Assembly (NCBI GenBank): GCA_003696625.1
Contig: RFGR01000082.1
Span: forward strand, 1-51,237
DNA length: 51,237 nt
Direction of reading: 5' to 3'
Origin: Planctomycetota bacterium
Lineage (GTDB): Bacteria > Planctomycetota > UBA1135
Shown here in pieces: positions 1 to 8,937 of this stretch. A model generated the notes under the pieces. That model did not search any database and was not told the origin of the DNA. It was given only the letters and a program-made list of their open reading frames with translations. Position 1 is the stretch's first letter. Every line of letters starts with the position of its first letter. The translations under genes and the position numbers were made by a program.

Positions 1-177
1 GGTGGGGACAGTGCGGCGGCTGGAATCGGCTCATGGCAGGTCGGCCCGCGGGGCGCGGGGTTGGTCTGCCAGAGGAGACGAGACGGGGCGGGCGGGGTTA
101 CGGCCGCGGGGAGGAAAGCGAGCCAGGGGGTGGGGCCAGTTTCGGAACTTGGCCCTGATTGGGGGGTTCGTCGAGCC

Positions 178-1674
178 GTGATCTTCCTCCTCGCCTGCAC
201 CGCCCTCCTCGCCGCCGCCCAGAACGGGGACGACGGCTACACCCTCTTCGCCCCCCTCCAGTCCACGACGACTTACCTGATCGACTCCACCGGCCGGGTC
301 GTCCACCGCTGGGAGAGCGAATACCGGCCGGGGCACGCGGTCTACCTACTGGACGACGGCTCGATCCTGCGCTGCGGTCGCAGCGGCGACAACGAGGTCT
401 TCCACGGCGGCGGCGAAGGCGGGCGGATCCAGCGCATCGCCTGGGACGGCGAGCTGCTGTGGGACTTCTCCTGGAGCGACGAGAGCCACCTCCAACACCA
501 CGACATCGAGCCGATGCCGGACGGCAGCGTGCTCGTTCTGTCCTGGGAACTGAGGAGCCGGGAGGAGGCCCTGGCCGCCGGCCGAGATCCGGCCGGTCTG
601 CCGGCCGGTGAGCTCTGGCCGGACGCGGTCTTCCAGATCGTCCCCGAGGGGCGCAGCGGCGGTCGGGTGGTCTGGGAGTGGCACGCCTGGGATCATTTGG
701 TCCAGGATCGGGACCCGGACCTTCCCGGCTACGGGGTAGTCGCCGAGCATCCGGAGAAGATCGATCTGAACTTCGGCCTCGCGGATCGGGGTTTGGAGGA
801 GGACGAGATCGCCGGCCTGGCCGGATTGGGTTATGTCGACGACCCGGGCGCGGGCGAGGACGACCGGCCGCCGGCGTCCAGGGCCGGCTTCCAGGGGGCC
901 GACTGGATGCACACGAACGCCATCGACTACCACCCCGAGCGGGACCAGATCCTGCTCAGCGTGCGCAACTTCCACGAGATCTGGATCATCGACCACGGTA
1001 CCACGAGCGAGGAGGCAGCCGGTCCGGCCGGCGACCTGCTCTACCGCTGGGGCAACCCGGCGGCCTACGGCGTCGGCACCGCCGCCGACCAGCGGCTGTT
1101 CGGCCAGCACGACGCTCGCTGGATCGAGGAGGGTCGCCCGGGCGCCGGCCACGTCCTGCTGTTCAACAACGGCGCCGGCCGGGCCGACGGCAACTGGTCC
1201 TCGGTCGACGAGCTCGAACTGCCCTGGGACGGCGCGGCCTACCGGCGCGAGGGGCCGGTCTACGGGCCGCGCCGGCTGGTCTGGCGCTACCGGGCGGACG
1301 ACAAGGAATCCTTCTTCTCCGGGCACATCTCGGGCGCGGAACGCCTGGCCGATGGAAACACCTTGATCTGTTCCGGCGAGGAGGGCCGGATCTTCGAGGT
1401 CGACCCGGCCGGCACCGTGGTCTGGGAATACAGCAACCCCTTCGGCGAGGCTCCCGGCCGGCGGGGGCCGGGCGGGCGCCCGGGCGGTCCGCCTCCGCGC
1501 GGCCGGCGCGGGCCGCCGCCCGGGCCGCCCGGCCGTCCAGGCGGCGGCGGGCGCGGCGGCCCCGGTCGCGGCAACGAGGCGAAGGCCCTGTTCCGGGCCA
1601 CCCGCATCGAAGCCGGCCACCCCGGCCTGGCGCGGCTGGCGGAACCCGCCGCCGTGGACGGGGTAGGATCCTGA
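178..1674 (+). CDS. Aryl-sulfotransferase-like (ASST family) secreted protein
   Basis: A 498-residue protein. I chose the GTG at 178 because it begins a clean hydrophobic signal peptide (about 15 residues, ending Ala-Ala-Ala-Gln); the frame is open further upstream but codes nothing recognisable. The body shows features of arylsulfotransferase-type beta-propellers: an early YTLF..Y.IDSTG.VVH.W segment, HDIEPMPDG, and a late NTLICSGEEGRIFEVDP..TVVWEY repeat. Family members transfer sulfate between phenols in the periplasm, but many relatives in environmental genomes are uncharacterised, so activity here is inferred. The last 80 or so residues are a low-complexity Gly/Pro/Arg tail not expected of the fold. 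The neighbouring gene also carries Gly/Pro/Arg-rich sequence, and the two could be co-transcribed (60-nt gap). Confidence 0.75.
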   Translation: MIFLLACTALLAAAQNGDDGYTLFAPLQSTTTYLIDSTGRVVHRWESEYRPGHAVYLLDDGSILRCGRSGDNEVFHGGGEGGRIQRIAWDGELLWDFSWSDESHLQHHDIEPMPDGSVLVLSWELRSREEALAAGRDPAGLPAGELWPDAVFQIVPEGRSGGRVVWEWHAWDHLVQDRDPDLPGYGVVAEHPEKIDLNFGLADRGLEEDEIAGLAGLGYVDDPGAGEDDRPPASRAGFQGADWMHTNAIDYHPERDQILLSVRNFHEIWIIDHGTTSEEAAGPAGDLLYRWGNPAAYGVGTAADQRLFGQHDARWIEEGRPGAGHVLLFNNGAGRADGNWSSVDELELPWDGAAYRREGPVYGPRRLVWRYRADDKESFFSGHISGAERLADGNTLICSGEEGRIFEVDPAGTVVWEYSNPFGEAPGRRGPGGRPGGPPPRGRRGPPPGPPGRPGGGGRGGPGRGNEAKALFRATRIEAGHPGLARLAEPAAVDGVGS

Positions 1675-1734
1675 TCGCGGCCGGGTCGTCCGGATTCCGT
1701 TCGCATCCCAACCGCCCGGCCGCCGGAGGGAACC

Positions 1735-2628
1735 ATGAGCATGATCCTTGCCAGTCTCTTCCTGGGCGTCGTCTTCCAGGGCGATCCCGCCCAGGAGCTG
1801 GCCGCCGTCGTGGCGAGGGCCCGGAAGGTCGAGAGCTACGCTTTCCAGGTCGAGACCACGAGTTCGGGCGGCTTCCGCGGCCGCGGCGCTCCCGCCACCC
1901 TGTCGGTCCTGGGGGCGTGGCAGCAGGGCCGGCCGGTGCGGCTGGAGAGCGGTGGCACCGTCGCCTTCCGCGACGGCGAGCGCACGGTCTTCCAGGACGC
2001 CGAGGGCGACTGGAAAGCCTTCGACCGCGGCGCGATGCGCGGCAGGTTCGGCGGGCGTGGCGGCGCCGCTGCCGGCCGCCTCGGCGGTCGCCGCGAAGGT
2101 GCCGGCGGTGAACCTCCCGAGGGGGGGCGTCCTCCCGAGGGGGCCGAGCCCCCTCCCGGGGCCGGTCCGCCGCCGGCGGGCGGCGCCCGGGAGCCCGATC
2201 CCGAGCGGCGGGCGATGATGGACCGGATGATGCTGCTGCGGGCGCCGCTGCCGCACGCGCTCCTGGCCGACCTGGGCGCTGGTGTCGGCGAGGTGGAACG
2301 GAGCGAGGGCGAGGGCGGCGCGGTTCACTACCACGGCACCCTCACCCCGGAGGGCGCGGCCAAGCTCGGCGGCCTGCGCCGACCCGGCGGCCGCGGGCCC
2401 GAATTCGAGCACTCCGGCAGCTTCGAGCTGACCGTCGGCGCCGACGGACGCATCCAGGGCTTCGCCTACGAGGTGGTCAGCAAGGGCAGCTTCCGCGGCC
2501 GGGAGATCGAGCTGAAGCGCTCGACCCGGGTGGTAATCAGCGGGATCGGCAGCACGACCGTCGAGGTGCCGGCGGCGGCGGCGGCGGCGCTGGCGTCCTC
2601 CGGCGCGGGCTCGGACGAGGAGTTCTGA
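1735..2628 (+). CDS. Secreted protein of unknown function with Gly/Pro/Arg-rich insert
   Basis: A 297-residue protein with a short hydrophobic N-terminus and a good Shine-Dalgarno site (GGAGGG at 1725-1730, 4 nt before the ATG). The first part (residues 20-95) and the last part (residues 165-285) alternate short charged and hydrophobic strands, as in LolA/LppX-type half-barrels that measure or carry lipids in the periplasm. I infer that only from pattern, with no diagnostic motif. Residues about 100-160 are a low-complexity Gly/Arg then Pro/Glu/Gly-rich insert. A run of Ala follows near the C-terminus. The function is unknown. Confidence 0.6.
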   Translation: MSMILASLFLGVVFQGDPAQELAAVVARARKVESYAFQVETTSSGGFRGRGAPATLSVLGAWQQGRPVRLESGGTVAFRDGERTVFQDAEGDWKAFDRGAMRGRFGGRGGAAAGRLGGRREGAGGEPPEGGRPPEGAEPPPGAGPPPAGGAREPDPERRAMMDRMMLLRAPLPHALLADLGAGVGEVERSEGEGGAVHYHGTLTPEGAAKLGGLRRPGGRGPEFEHSGSFELTVGADGRIQGFAYEVVSKGSFRGREIELKRSTRVVISGIGSTTVEVPAAAAAALASSGAGSDEEF

Positions 2629-2656
2629 GCTCCTGCGGCTCGCGGGCGGCGGCGCC

Positions 2657-2662
2657 TATCCT
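2657..2662 (+). promoter_or_regulatory. -10-like TANNNT element for leaderless radical SAM gene
   Basis: TATCCT ends 6 nt before the ATG at 2669, the spacing expected if transcription starts on the start codon. No Shine-Dalgarno sequence is present. Confidence 0.45.
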
Positions 2663-2668
2663 GCCCGG

Positions 2669-3421
2669 ATGAGCACGCCGCCGCCCGTTCCGCCCGGCAA
2701 GCGGATCGCGGCCCTGTTCCTGCTGCCGAACTGCAACATGGGCTGCGCCTACTGCGCCGCCGCGGCCCGCTTCGACGTCGCTTCGCCGCACCAGGTCGAG
2801 GGCCTGCTGTCCGGCCTCGCCGCCGGCGGGATCCACAGCGTCGTCTTCGGCGGCGGCGAGCCCTTGCTCTGGCCGCACGATCTCGAGCGGGTCGGTCGGC
2901 GGGCGCGGGACCTCGGGTTGGAGGTGCAGGTCGGCAGCAACGGCTTGGCGCCGCCGACCGGCTTCGCCCGCTTCGACTGGGTCGATCGCTACCTCCTGCC
3001 GCTCGATGCGGCCGACCCGCACGAGCATGATCGACTGCGTTCCGGTCCGGACAGCCACCATGCCATCGTCCTGGCGAGACTGGACGAACTCCTGGACGCC
3101 GGCAAGGAGGTGACGATTGGCACGGTCGTCACCAGGCGGAACGCCGCTGCGCTGCCCGCGCTGGCCGACTTCCTGGCCGCCCGCCGCGCCGCCGGCCTGC
3201 GTCTGCACGCCTGGCACCTCTACCGTTTCCTGCCGGTGGGCCGCGGCGGCACCGGGCGGGAGGCCGACCTCGGCCTGCCGGCGGCGGCGTTCCGGACGGC
3301 GGTCGAACGGGCCCGGGCCCGTCCTCTCGGCTTCCCGGCCTACCGCCGCGACGACATGTTGCGCTCGAGCACGGTCGCCTTCTACTGGTTCGAGGACGGC
3401 CGGCTCCGCACCGGCGCCTGA
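2669..3421 (+). CDS. Radical SAM domain protein
   Basis: A 250-residue protein with the radical SAM cluster motif CNMGCAYC at residues 22-29 (Cys22, Cys26, Cys29), which ligates a [4Fe-4S] cluster that cleaves S-adenosylmethionine. The SAM-contacting GGGEP motif follows near residue 62, and a MoaA-like LPLDAADPHEHDRLR segment near residue 113. The protein ends about 25 residues after a FPAYRRDD segment, so there is no SPASM or other auxiliary-cluster domain; it is at the short end of the family. The substrate cannot be told from the sequence. The gene stands alone, with its stop 4 nt from the convergent cytochrome gene. Confidence 0.85.
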   Translation: MSTPPPVPPGKRIAALFLLPNCNMGCAYCAAAARFDVASPHQVEGLLSGLAAGGIHSVVFGGGEPLLWPHDLERVGRRARDLGLEVQVGSNGLAPPTGFARFDWVDRYLLPLDAADPHEHDRLRSGPDSHHAIVLARLDELLDAGKEVTIGTVVTRRNAAALPALADFLAARRAAGLRLHAWHLYRFLPVGRGGTGREADLGLPAAAFRTAVERARARPLGFPAYRRDDMLRSSTVAFYWFEDGRLRTGA

Positions 3422-3425
3422 GGCC

Positions 3426-4928
3426 TCAGTCCGCCTTGCCGTTCGGGTGGCAGGAGTAGCAGGCCGGCGATGCGTAGACGTAGCCGTTCACGTCCCTGTG
3501 CTCGTCGTCCATCTTGGACTTCCGGTGCGCGTGGCAGTCGATGCAGGTGAAGTCGGCGTAGTTGGCCGTGTTCTTGTGGCACTTGGCGCAGGCGAATCCC
3601 TTGTGCTTGCCGCTCGTGATCGGGAAGTCGTGGTCGAAGGTGCCGTGGTTCCAGTTGACCGTGTCGTGGCAGTCCTCGCAGGTGGTCGGGAAACCGGCCG
3701 CCTGGTGGTTCGGGTTGGTCGTCGCCTGGTATTCGGCCAGGTGGCAGGAGACGCAGTTGTCGACGATGCCGTTGTGGTCGAAGGTGCCGTGGGCCCAGTT
3801 CTTGGTGTCGTGGCAGTCCTCGCAGGTGGTGGGGAAGCCCATCGCCTGGTGGTCCGGGTCGGTCGTCGCCTGATACTCGGCCAGGTGGCAGGAGACGCAG
3901 CCTGAGTTGATGCCGCCGTGATCGAAGACGGCGTTGTTCCAGTTCTGGGTGTCGTGGCAGTCCTGGCAAGTGGTCGGGTAGCCCTGGGCCTGGTGGTCGG
4001 GGCTGGTCGTGTTCAGGTAGTCGTCCAGGTGGCAGTCGACGCAGGCGCCGCTCAGCCCCGAGTGGTTCATGTTTGCCGGCTTCCAGCCGCGGGTGGTGTG
4101 GCACTGGCGGCAAGCGGTCGGCAGGCCGAGGGCGGCGTGATCGGGGTCGGTCGTGCCGCCGTACTCCGTCGCGTGGCAGGAGAAGCAGTTCGGGTCGGTG
4201 CCGGCGTAGACGCCGCCGCCGTGGCAGTCGGCGCACTTCGCCGCCGCGTGGGCGCCGGTCAGCGGCCACCAGCCGTGGTTGAAGGCGGCGCCGGTCCAGG
4301 CGGTCGGGATGTGGCAGCGGTCGCAGCCGTCGGTCCAGCCCTGGGCCAGGTGGTCCGGGCTCTTGGCCGCGGCCAGGTTGTCGGCGTGGCAGCTCAGGCA
4401 CTCGGTGTCGGCGGGCACGAAGACGCCGATCTCGGCCGCCGGGTGGCAGGAGCGGCACGGGGCCGCCGCGTGGGCGCCGACCAGCGGGAAGCGGGTCTGC
4501 TGGTGCTGGGCGATCTGGCCCTGCGGCTGCCAGTTCTCCTTGCCGTGGCAGAGTTCGCAGTCCTGGCCGAGCTGGCCGAGGTGGACGTCCTCGTGGCAGC
4601 CGGCGCAGCCGCGGGCGGCGAAGTCGGCCGCCGGCCCGCGGTCGTTGTGGCAGCGCAGGCACTGGGCCTGGGCGTGGGCCCCTTCGAGTTCGTAGCCGGT
4701 TTCGGCGGCGTGGTCGAAGGAGAAGTCGGCCTTGATCTCGTGCCAGCCCTGGCCGGTGTGGCAGAGCTGGCAGTCGGCCGGGAACTTGTCGTGCGGGATC
4801 ACCGGCCCGAAGCCCTCCCACCAGGACTGCACCGGGGTGTCCTTCAGACCGCGGGCGCAGGCGAGGGTGATGGTGAGGGCCAGGCCGGCGGTGGCCGCCA
4901 GCCGGAGAGGGCGGTGGAGGCGGTTCAT
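3426..4928 (-). CDS. 19-haem c-type cytochrome, probable outer-surface lipoprotein
   Basis: A 500-residue protein with 19 CXXCH haem-binding motifs and many free histidines (FDH, PDH, GAH) suited to be distal ligands, so bis-His low-potential haems are likely. The N-terminus is a signal peptide ending in TLAC, an imperfect lipobox; Cys24 may be lipidated. Residues about 248-439 are four exact-length 48-residue repeats, each carrying two haems. The ATG overlaps the stop of the barrel gene (ATGA at 4925-4928), so translation is probably coupled. Being last in an operon with an inner-membrane oxidoreductase, a periplasmic cytochrome and a barrel, it most likely forms the external terminus of a porin-cytochrome conduit. 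Sidedness is inferred. Terminal acceptor or donor is unknown (metal oxides, Fe(II), another cell). Confidence 0.88.
   Translation of the reverse strand: MNRLHRPLRLAATAGLALTITLACARGLKDTPVQSWWEGFGPVIPHDKFPADCQLCHTGQGWHEIKADFSFDHAAETGYELEGAHAQAQCLRCHNDRGPAADFAARGCAGCHEDVHLGQLGQDCELCHGKENWQPQGQIAQHQQTRFPLVGAHAAAPCRSCHPAAEIGVFVPADTECLSCHADNLAAAKSPDHLAQGWTDGCDRCHIPTAWTGAAFNHGWWPLTGAHAAAKCADCHGGGVYAGTDPNCFSCHATEYGGTTDPDHAALGLPTACRQCHTTRGWKPANMNHSGLSGACVDCHLDDYLNTTSPDHQAQGYPTTCQDCHDTQNWNNAVFDHGGINSGCVSCHLAEYQATTDPDHQAMGFPTTCEDCHDTKNWAHGTFDHNGIVDNCVSCHLAEYQATTNPNHQAAGFPTTCEDCHDTVNWNHGTFDHDFPITSGKHKGFACAKCHKNTANYADFTCIDCHAHRKSKMDDEHRDVNGYVYASPACYSCHPNGKAD
3612..4187 (-). repeat. Four tandem 144-bp (48-residue) di-haem repeats
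   Basis: Units begin at 4187, 4043, 3899 and 3755 on the minus strand, exactly 144 bp apart. Each encodes CxxCH-(7-8)-TT.P.H-(9)-CxxCH-(10)-H. The two units nearest the 3' end are almost identical (HLAEYQATT in both), which suggests recent in-frame duplication. A fifth, more diverged relative lies just upstream. Confidence 0.85.
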
Positions 4929-6592
4929 CAGAAGCGGTACTGGAGGTAGAGACCGAGGGTGAGGGAGTCCTGCTCGTCCCCGAGGCGCTGCTCGAGGTAG
5001 GCCGAGGAGGCCCAGCCCGAGGCGCCGGCGAGATCCCAGCTTAACTGAAAGAGATGCTGGAGCAGGGTTTCCTGACTGCCGACGAAGTCGATCTGCTTCT
5101 GCCGCGCCGTCTCCCAGGCCAGTCGCCAGGCACCGAGCGAGGTCTCCCAGTCGGCGTCGAGGCGGGCGCTGGCCACCTCGTGGAACTGGCCCTGGTTGAA
5201 GGCCAGGGTCAGGCCGAGATCGCCGCCGGCGAAGAGCGGGTCGCGCCAGTCGGCCCGCAGCCGGCCGCCGCCGCCGCTGCCGTCTTCGTCGCTCCAGTGG
5301 TCGAGGCCGGCGCTCAGGCGCAGGTCCGGGGTCAGCCGGCGCCAGGCCGAGAGATCGACCCGGTCGGTCTGGTTGTCGGCGAGCTGGCTCAGGGTGACGT
5401 CGCTCAGCTGCGCCCGCAGAGTCTGCGGGAAGCGGATCCGGGACAGACCGAGACGGAAGCCGTTGCCCTTCTCCGAGCGCCAGCCGGCGGCGCCGTAGAA
5501 CTGGGTCAGTTCGGGACCCGTGGACTTGGCCGTGTCGGTCGAATCGTAGAAGTCGACCCAGGCGGTGGAGTAGAGGTTGAAGCCGGTCGGGGGCGACCAG
5601 CCGATCTTGCCGACCAGGAGGTCGCGGTCGGCCGTGCCCTCGTGCCAGGTCTTCTGGAAGCCGCCGGCGGCGCGGAAGGCGCCGTCGCCCGAACGGTGCG
5701 AGACGAAAGCGGCGGTCTGCAGGTCCTTGCCGGTGGCCAGCTCGCGGCCGAACTCGGGCAAGAAGCCGAGGCTGGCGCCGACCCGGTTCTCCGGCGACAA
5801 GCCGTAGGACACTTCGGTGCCGTCGAGGATGCCGAACTCGGGCAGGTCTTCGGGCAGGAAGCGGCCGAAGGCCAGGCGGGCCGGCCGGTGGCGGTCGCCG
5901 CCGACGGTCCAGGCCAGGCGGTCGAGGCGTAGGGTGGTGTCGCTGACCGTGTCGCCGCTGCGCTGGTAGTCCGAGCGGTGGTTGATCTCGAAGTCGATGT
6001 CCAGGCGGCCGCCGCGGCCGAAGGGATTCGCGGCCTCGAGGTCGGCGCCGCTCCGGGCCAGCAGGTAGCGGCGGCCGCCGCCCTGCCGGTCGTCGGTCAG
6101 GTCGAATCCGGCGTAGGCGCGCCCGTGCCACTCCGCCGGCCGCTCCTCCGGTTTGCGCCCCTTGGACTTGGCCAGCAGCGGCATGTCCTGGCTCCATTCG
6201 TCCGGCGCCCGGCTCCAGCCGGGGTGGCGGCGTTCGCCGCCGGCCGCTCCCTGCTCGGCGGCACGAGCCGCCAGGCGGTCGGAGGGGACCAGGATCTCGG
6301 CCCGGGAGCCGATCTCCACCTCGGCGGCCGGGTCGTCGAGGCGGACGATGCAGTCGCGCTCGCTGACCGTCTCGACCCGGCCGTCCCGGGGCGGGGCGCC
6401 GATCTCGAGGATCCGCACCCGGTCTCCGGGTTCGGCCCCCGCGTCCCGGCCGCGGTCGAGGGAGACCCGCCCGGGGGAGGCGCTCGTCACCCGCGCCTCG
6501 ACCCGGGTGACCCCGGGCTCCTGAGCGCCGGCGGAGGGGGCGGCCGCGACGGCCGTCGCGGCCAGGAGCAGAGCGAGACGGGGGTGGTTCAT
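4928..6592 (-). CDS. Outer-membrane beta-barrel of a porin-cytochrome conduit
   Basis: A 554-residue protein with a classical signal peptide cleaved after about residue 23 (Ala-Gly-Ala). Residues 27-105 look like a small SH3-like/FlgT-C-like beta domain (SPGRVSLDRGRDAGAEPGDRV then EIGSRAEIL). After a basic linker, residues 165-554 show alternating amphipathic strands rich in Trp, Tyr, Arg and Asp, and the protein ends in LGLYLQYRF; a C-terminal Phe is the usual signal for BAM-dependent insertion. It sits between two multihaem cytochrome genes, with ATGA overlaps on both sides, so it probably serves as the MtrB/OmbB-type sheath through which the cytochromes make contact. It does not obviously resemble MtrB in sequence, which is why the role rests on topology and context. 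Confidence 0.8.
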   Translation of the reverse strand: MNHPRLALLLAATAVAAAPSAGAQEPGVTRVEARVTSASPGRVSLDRGRDAGAEPGDRVRILEIGAPPRDGRVETVSERDCIVRLDDPAAEVEIGSRAEILVPSDRLAARAAEQGAAGGERRHPGWSRAPDEWSQDMPLLAKSKGRKPEERPAEWHGRAYAGFDLTDDRQGGGRRYLLARSGADLEAANPFGRGGRLDIDFEINHRSDYQRSGDTVSDTTLRLDRLAWTVGGDRHRPARLAFGRFLPEDLPEFGILDGTEVSYGLSPENRVGASLGFLPEFGRELATGKDLQTAAFVSHRSGDGAFRAAGGFQKTWHEGTADRDLLVGKIGWSPPTGFNLYSTAWVDFYDSTDTAKSTGPELTQFYGAAGWRSEKGNGFRLGLSRIRFPQTLRAQLSDVTLSQLADNQTDRVDLSAWRRLTPDLRLSAGLDHWSDEDGSGGGGRLRADWRDPLFAGGDLGLTLAFNQGQFHEVASARLDADWETSLGAWRLAWETARQKQIDFVGSQETLLQHLFQLSWDLAGASGWASSAYLEQRLGDEQDSLTLGLYLQYRF

Positions 6593-8937
6593 CGGATCGG
6601 GCGACCGGCGCCCGTGCTGTGGCAGTCCTGGCAGCGGGTGCCGAGCGGCTTGTAGCGGATCGCGCTGCCGCCGCCGCGGAGCGGCCAGGGCTTGTGGCAG
6701 GCCTCGCAGTCGAGGCGGACGTGGTTGGCGTCGAGCGGGAAGCGGGAGTCCTTCTGGTGATCGAAGCGGGCCGGCTGGAAGGCCCGGTCGTCGTGGCAGC
6801 GGGCGCAGTTCGTGCGGCCGGCGACCGCGAACTGGCCGACGTGCGGGTCATCGTGGCAGCTTGCGCAGTCGAGTCCCCGGGCGGTGGCGTGGGTGCGACC
6901 GGTCGGGGTCCGGCCGGCCAGCGGTGGGTGGCAGGCGTCGCAGGAGGCCTCGGCGTGGCGGCCGCCGAGGGGGAAGCGGGTCCAGCGGCCGTGGTCGAAG
7001 GAGGCCAGGGTCAGGGCGCGGAAGGAGATCGGTTGGTGGCAGCGGGCGCAGCCCACAGCGCCCTCGGCCGCCGTCGGCAGACCAAGGCGGTCGAAGACTC
7101 CGAGGTGAGGGTCGGGGTGGCAGGTGACGCAGCGCTCGGCGGGGCCGGGGAAGCGGTCCGAGACCCGGCCGAGACTGCGGCCGCCGGGCGGCGGCTCCTG
7201 GTCGCTGCGGCCGTGGCAGCCGGCGCAGTCGGTCTGTCGGTGGGCGCCGACCAAGGCGAAGCCGGTCCAGGCGCCGTGGTCGAAGGCGCCGGTGCGGAGA
7301 CGGCGGAAGGACTCCTCGTCGTGGCAGCGGGCGCAGCCCACCCCGCCGCCGGGCACGGCCGGCGCCTCCGGCCGATCGAAGGCGCCGCGGTGGACGTCCT
7401 CGTGGCAGCTCGCGCAGAGGCGGGGATCGCCCTCGACCCGGTCGGCGACGAAGGCGAAGGTGCGGCCGGTCGCCGCCTCCGGCTCGGGCAGCTCGGGGTG
7501 GCAGGCCCGGCACTCGGCCCTTTGGTGGGCGCCGCGGAGGGCGAAGGAGGCGTCGGCGCCGTGATCGAAGCTGCCTGCCAGGGCCGGCGCGAAGGCCTCG
7601 GTGCCGTGGCAAGAGGCGCAGGTGCCCGCCGGCGGCGCGGCGGCGGCGCGGGCGGCGAAGGCGCCGCGGTGGGCGTCGCGGTGGCAGTCTTGGCAGAGCC
7701 GGTCGAGGGGTCGGAACCGCCGCGGCTGTCCGGGAGGAGGATCGAGGTGGCAGTCGGCGCACTCCGCCCGGCGGTGGGCCCCAGTCAAGGCGAAGCGGGC
7801 GCGCTCGTGCCGGGTGGCGTCGAAGAGCGGCGGCTTCCAGCTCTGTTCGTCGTGGCACTCGAGGCAGCCGCCGGCGAAGGGACCGCCGGCGAACTGGCCG
7901 CGGTGGGGGTCCTCGTGGCAGAGCGCGCACTGGTCGGGCGCGCGACCGGGGAAGCGCTCGCGCCACGTCCGCTGGCCGTCCTTCTCGCCGTGACAGTCGG
8001 TGCATGCGGCCCGGGCGTGGGGAGGCGACAGCGGGAAACCGCTGCCGGCGTGATCGGCCGGGTCCAGTTCGGCCTCGGCGAAAGCCGGTCCCTCGACCGG
8101 ATGACAGGCCTCGCAGCTCGTTCCCTCCGCCAGGCCGCGGCGGGCGGCGGCGGCGGCCAGGAAGGGGGCGGCGTGCGGGGAGTCGTGGCAGGAGCGGCAG
8201 TCGCGCCAGCCGTCCTCGGGCACGCCGGCGTCCAGGGCCTCCACCGACTGCAGGCTTTCCTTCGGGTGGCACTCGGTGCAGGCGCGGCCGGCGTGGCCGC
8301 CGACCAACGGGAAGCGCGAATCGTGGCGGAACGCCGCCACCTGCTCGAACTTCGCCTCCTGACCGTGGCAGTCCTCGCAGGCCCGGCGCATTCGGCCGCG
8401 GTGGGGATCCTCGTGGCAACTGGTGCAGTCCTGGCGGCGGTCGAGGAAGCGCGGCTGCCCGGCCGGCAGGGGATCCGCTTCCGCCCGCGGATGGCAGTCC
8501 TTGCAGCCGAGGTCGTCGTGCCGGCCGGTCAAGAGGAACTCGACCGTCGAGTGGTCGAACTCGGATCGCGACAGGCCGGCCTGGGCAAAGACGGTCTCTC
8601 CGGTCGGTTCGAAGGCATCGCCGAGGTGCTCGGGGTGGCAGCGGCCGCAGGCGTCCCGCAGTTCGGCGGCCAGGGTTCCGTGCAACCCGCGGCCATCCCG
8701 GCGTTGGGCCGCCACCTCTTCGTGGCATTCGGCGCAGGCGGCGGCCATGCCGCCGGCGTCGTCGCCCCGACCGTGGCATTCGGCGCAGCTGCCGCGTCCG
8801 TGCAGTTCGCGCTCCCGGGCGTGGACCGGATGGAGCGGTCCGGGAGAGGTGGCGTGGCGCCAGTCGCGCAAGGCGAGGACCGCCACCGCGACCAGGCTGG
8901 CCAGCGCCAGCCAGAGGCGGGGGTCGCGCAGTTTCAT
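6589..8937 (-). CDS. 26-haem membrane-anchored periplasmic c-type cytochrome
   Basis: A 782-residue protein with 26 CXXCH motifs, about one per 30 residues. Residues 8-24 are one hydrophobic helix without a clear cleavage site, so it is probably anchored in the inner membrane with haems in the periplasm. Repeated DPHxGxF and FDHxxxxFxLxGxHxxxxCxxCH patterns supply second histidine ligands as in cytochrome c3-type and related multihaem proteins. I chose the ATG at 8937 because it gives the anchor, overlaps the upstream stop (ATGA) and has GGAGAG about 8 nt before it; the frame is open further upstream but codes no haem motif. It most likely accepts electrons from the upstream membrane oxidoreductase and spans the periplasm towards the barrel, or the reverse. 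Confidence 0.9.
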   Translation of the reverse strand: MKLRDPRLWLALASLVAVAVLALRDWRHATSPGPLHPVHARERELHGRGSCAECHGRGDDAGGMAAACAECHEEVAAQRRDGRGLHGTLAAELRDACGRCHPEHLGDAFEPTGETVFAQAGLSRSEFDHSTVEFLLTGRHDDLGCKDCHPRAEADPLPAGQPRFLDRRQDCTSCHEDPHRGRMRRACEDCHGQEAKFEQVAAFRHDSRFPLVGGHAGRACTECHPKESLQSVEALDAGVPEDGWRDCRSCHDSPHAAPFLAAAAARRGLAEGTSCEACHPVEGPAFAEAELDPADHAGSGFPLSPPHARAACTDCHGEKDGQRTWRERFPGRAPDQCALCHEDPHRGQFAGGPFAGGCLECHDEQSWKPPLFDATRHERARFALTGAHRRAECADCHLDPPPGQPRRFRPLDRLCQDCHRDAHRGAFAARAAAAPPAGTCASCHGTEAFAPALAGSFDHGADASFALRGAHQRAECRACHPELPEPEAATGRTFAFVADRVEGDPRLCASCHEDVHRGAFDRPEAPAVPGGGVGCARCHDEESFRRLRTGAFDHGAWTGFALVGAHRQTDCAGCHGRSDQEPPPGGRSLGRVSDRFPGPAERCVTCHPDPHLGVFDRLGLPTAAEGAVGCARCHQPISFRALTLASFDHGRWTRFPLGGRHAEASCDACHPPLAGRTPTGRTHATARGLDCASCHDDPHVGQFAVAGRTNCARCHDDRAFQPARFDHQKDSRFPLDANHVRLDCEACHKPWPLRGGGSAIRYKPLGTRCQDCHSTGAGRPIR

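Noticed and set aside
61-177. An upstream TTG start for the first gene.
   Set aside because: The added 39 residues are Arg/Gly-rich and would bury the signal peptide that begins at GTG 178.
2669-3421. The radical SAM protein as a prokaryotic viperin (antiviral nucleotide synthase).
   Set aside because: The cluster motif and GGGEP are shared by most of the superfamily, and I do not see the viperin-specific sequence around them. No defence genes are nearby.
3612-4187. Regularly spaced repeats as a CRISPR-like array.
   Set aside because: The 144-bp period lies in frame inside a cytochrome gene and encodes haem motifs; there are no short identical repeats with unique spacers.
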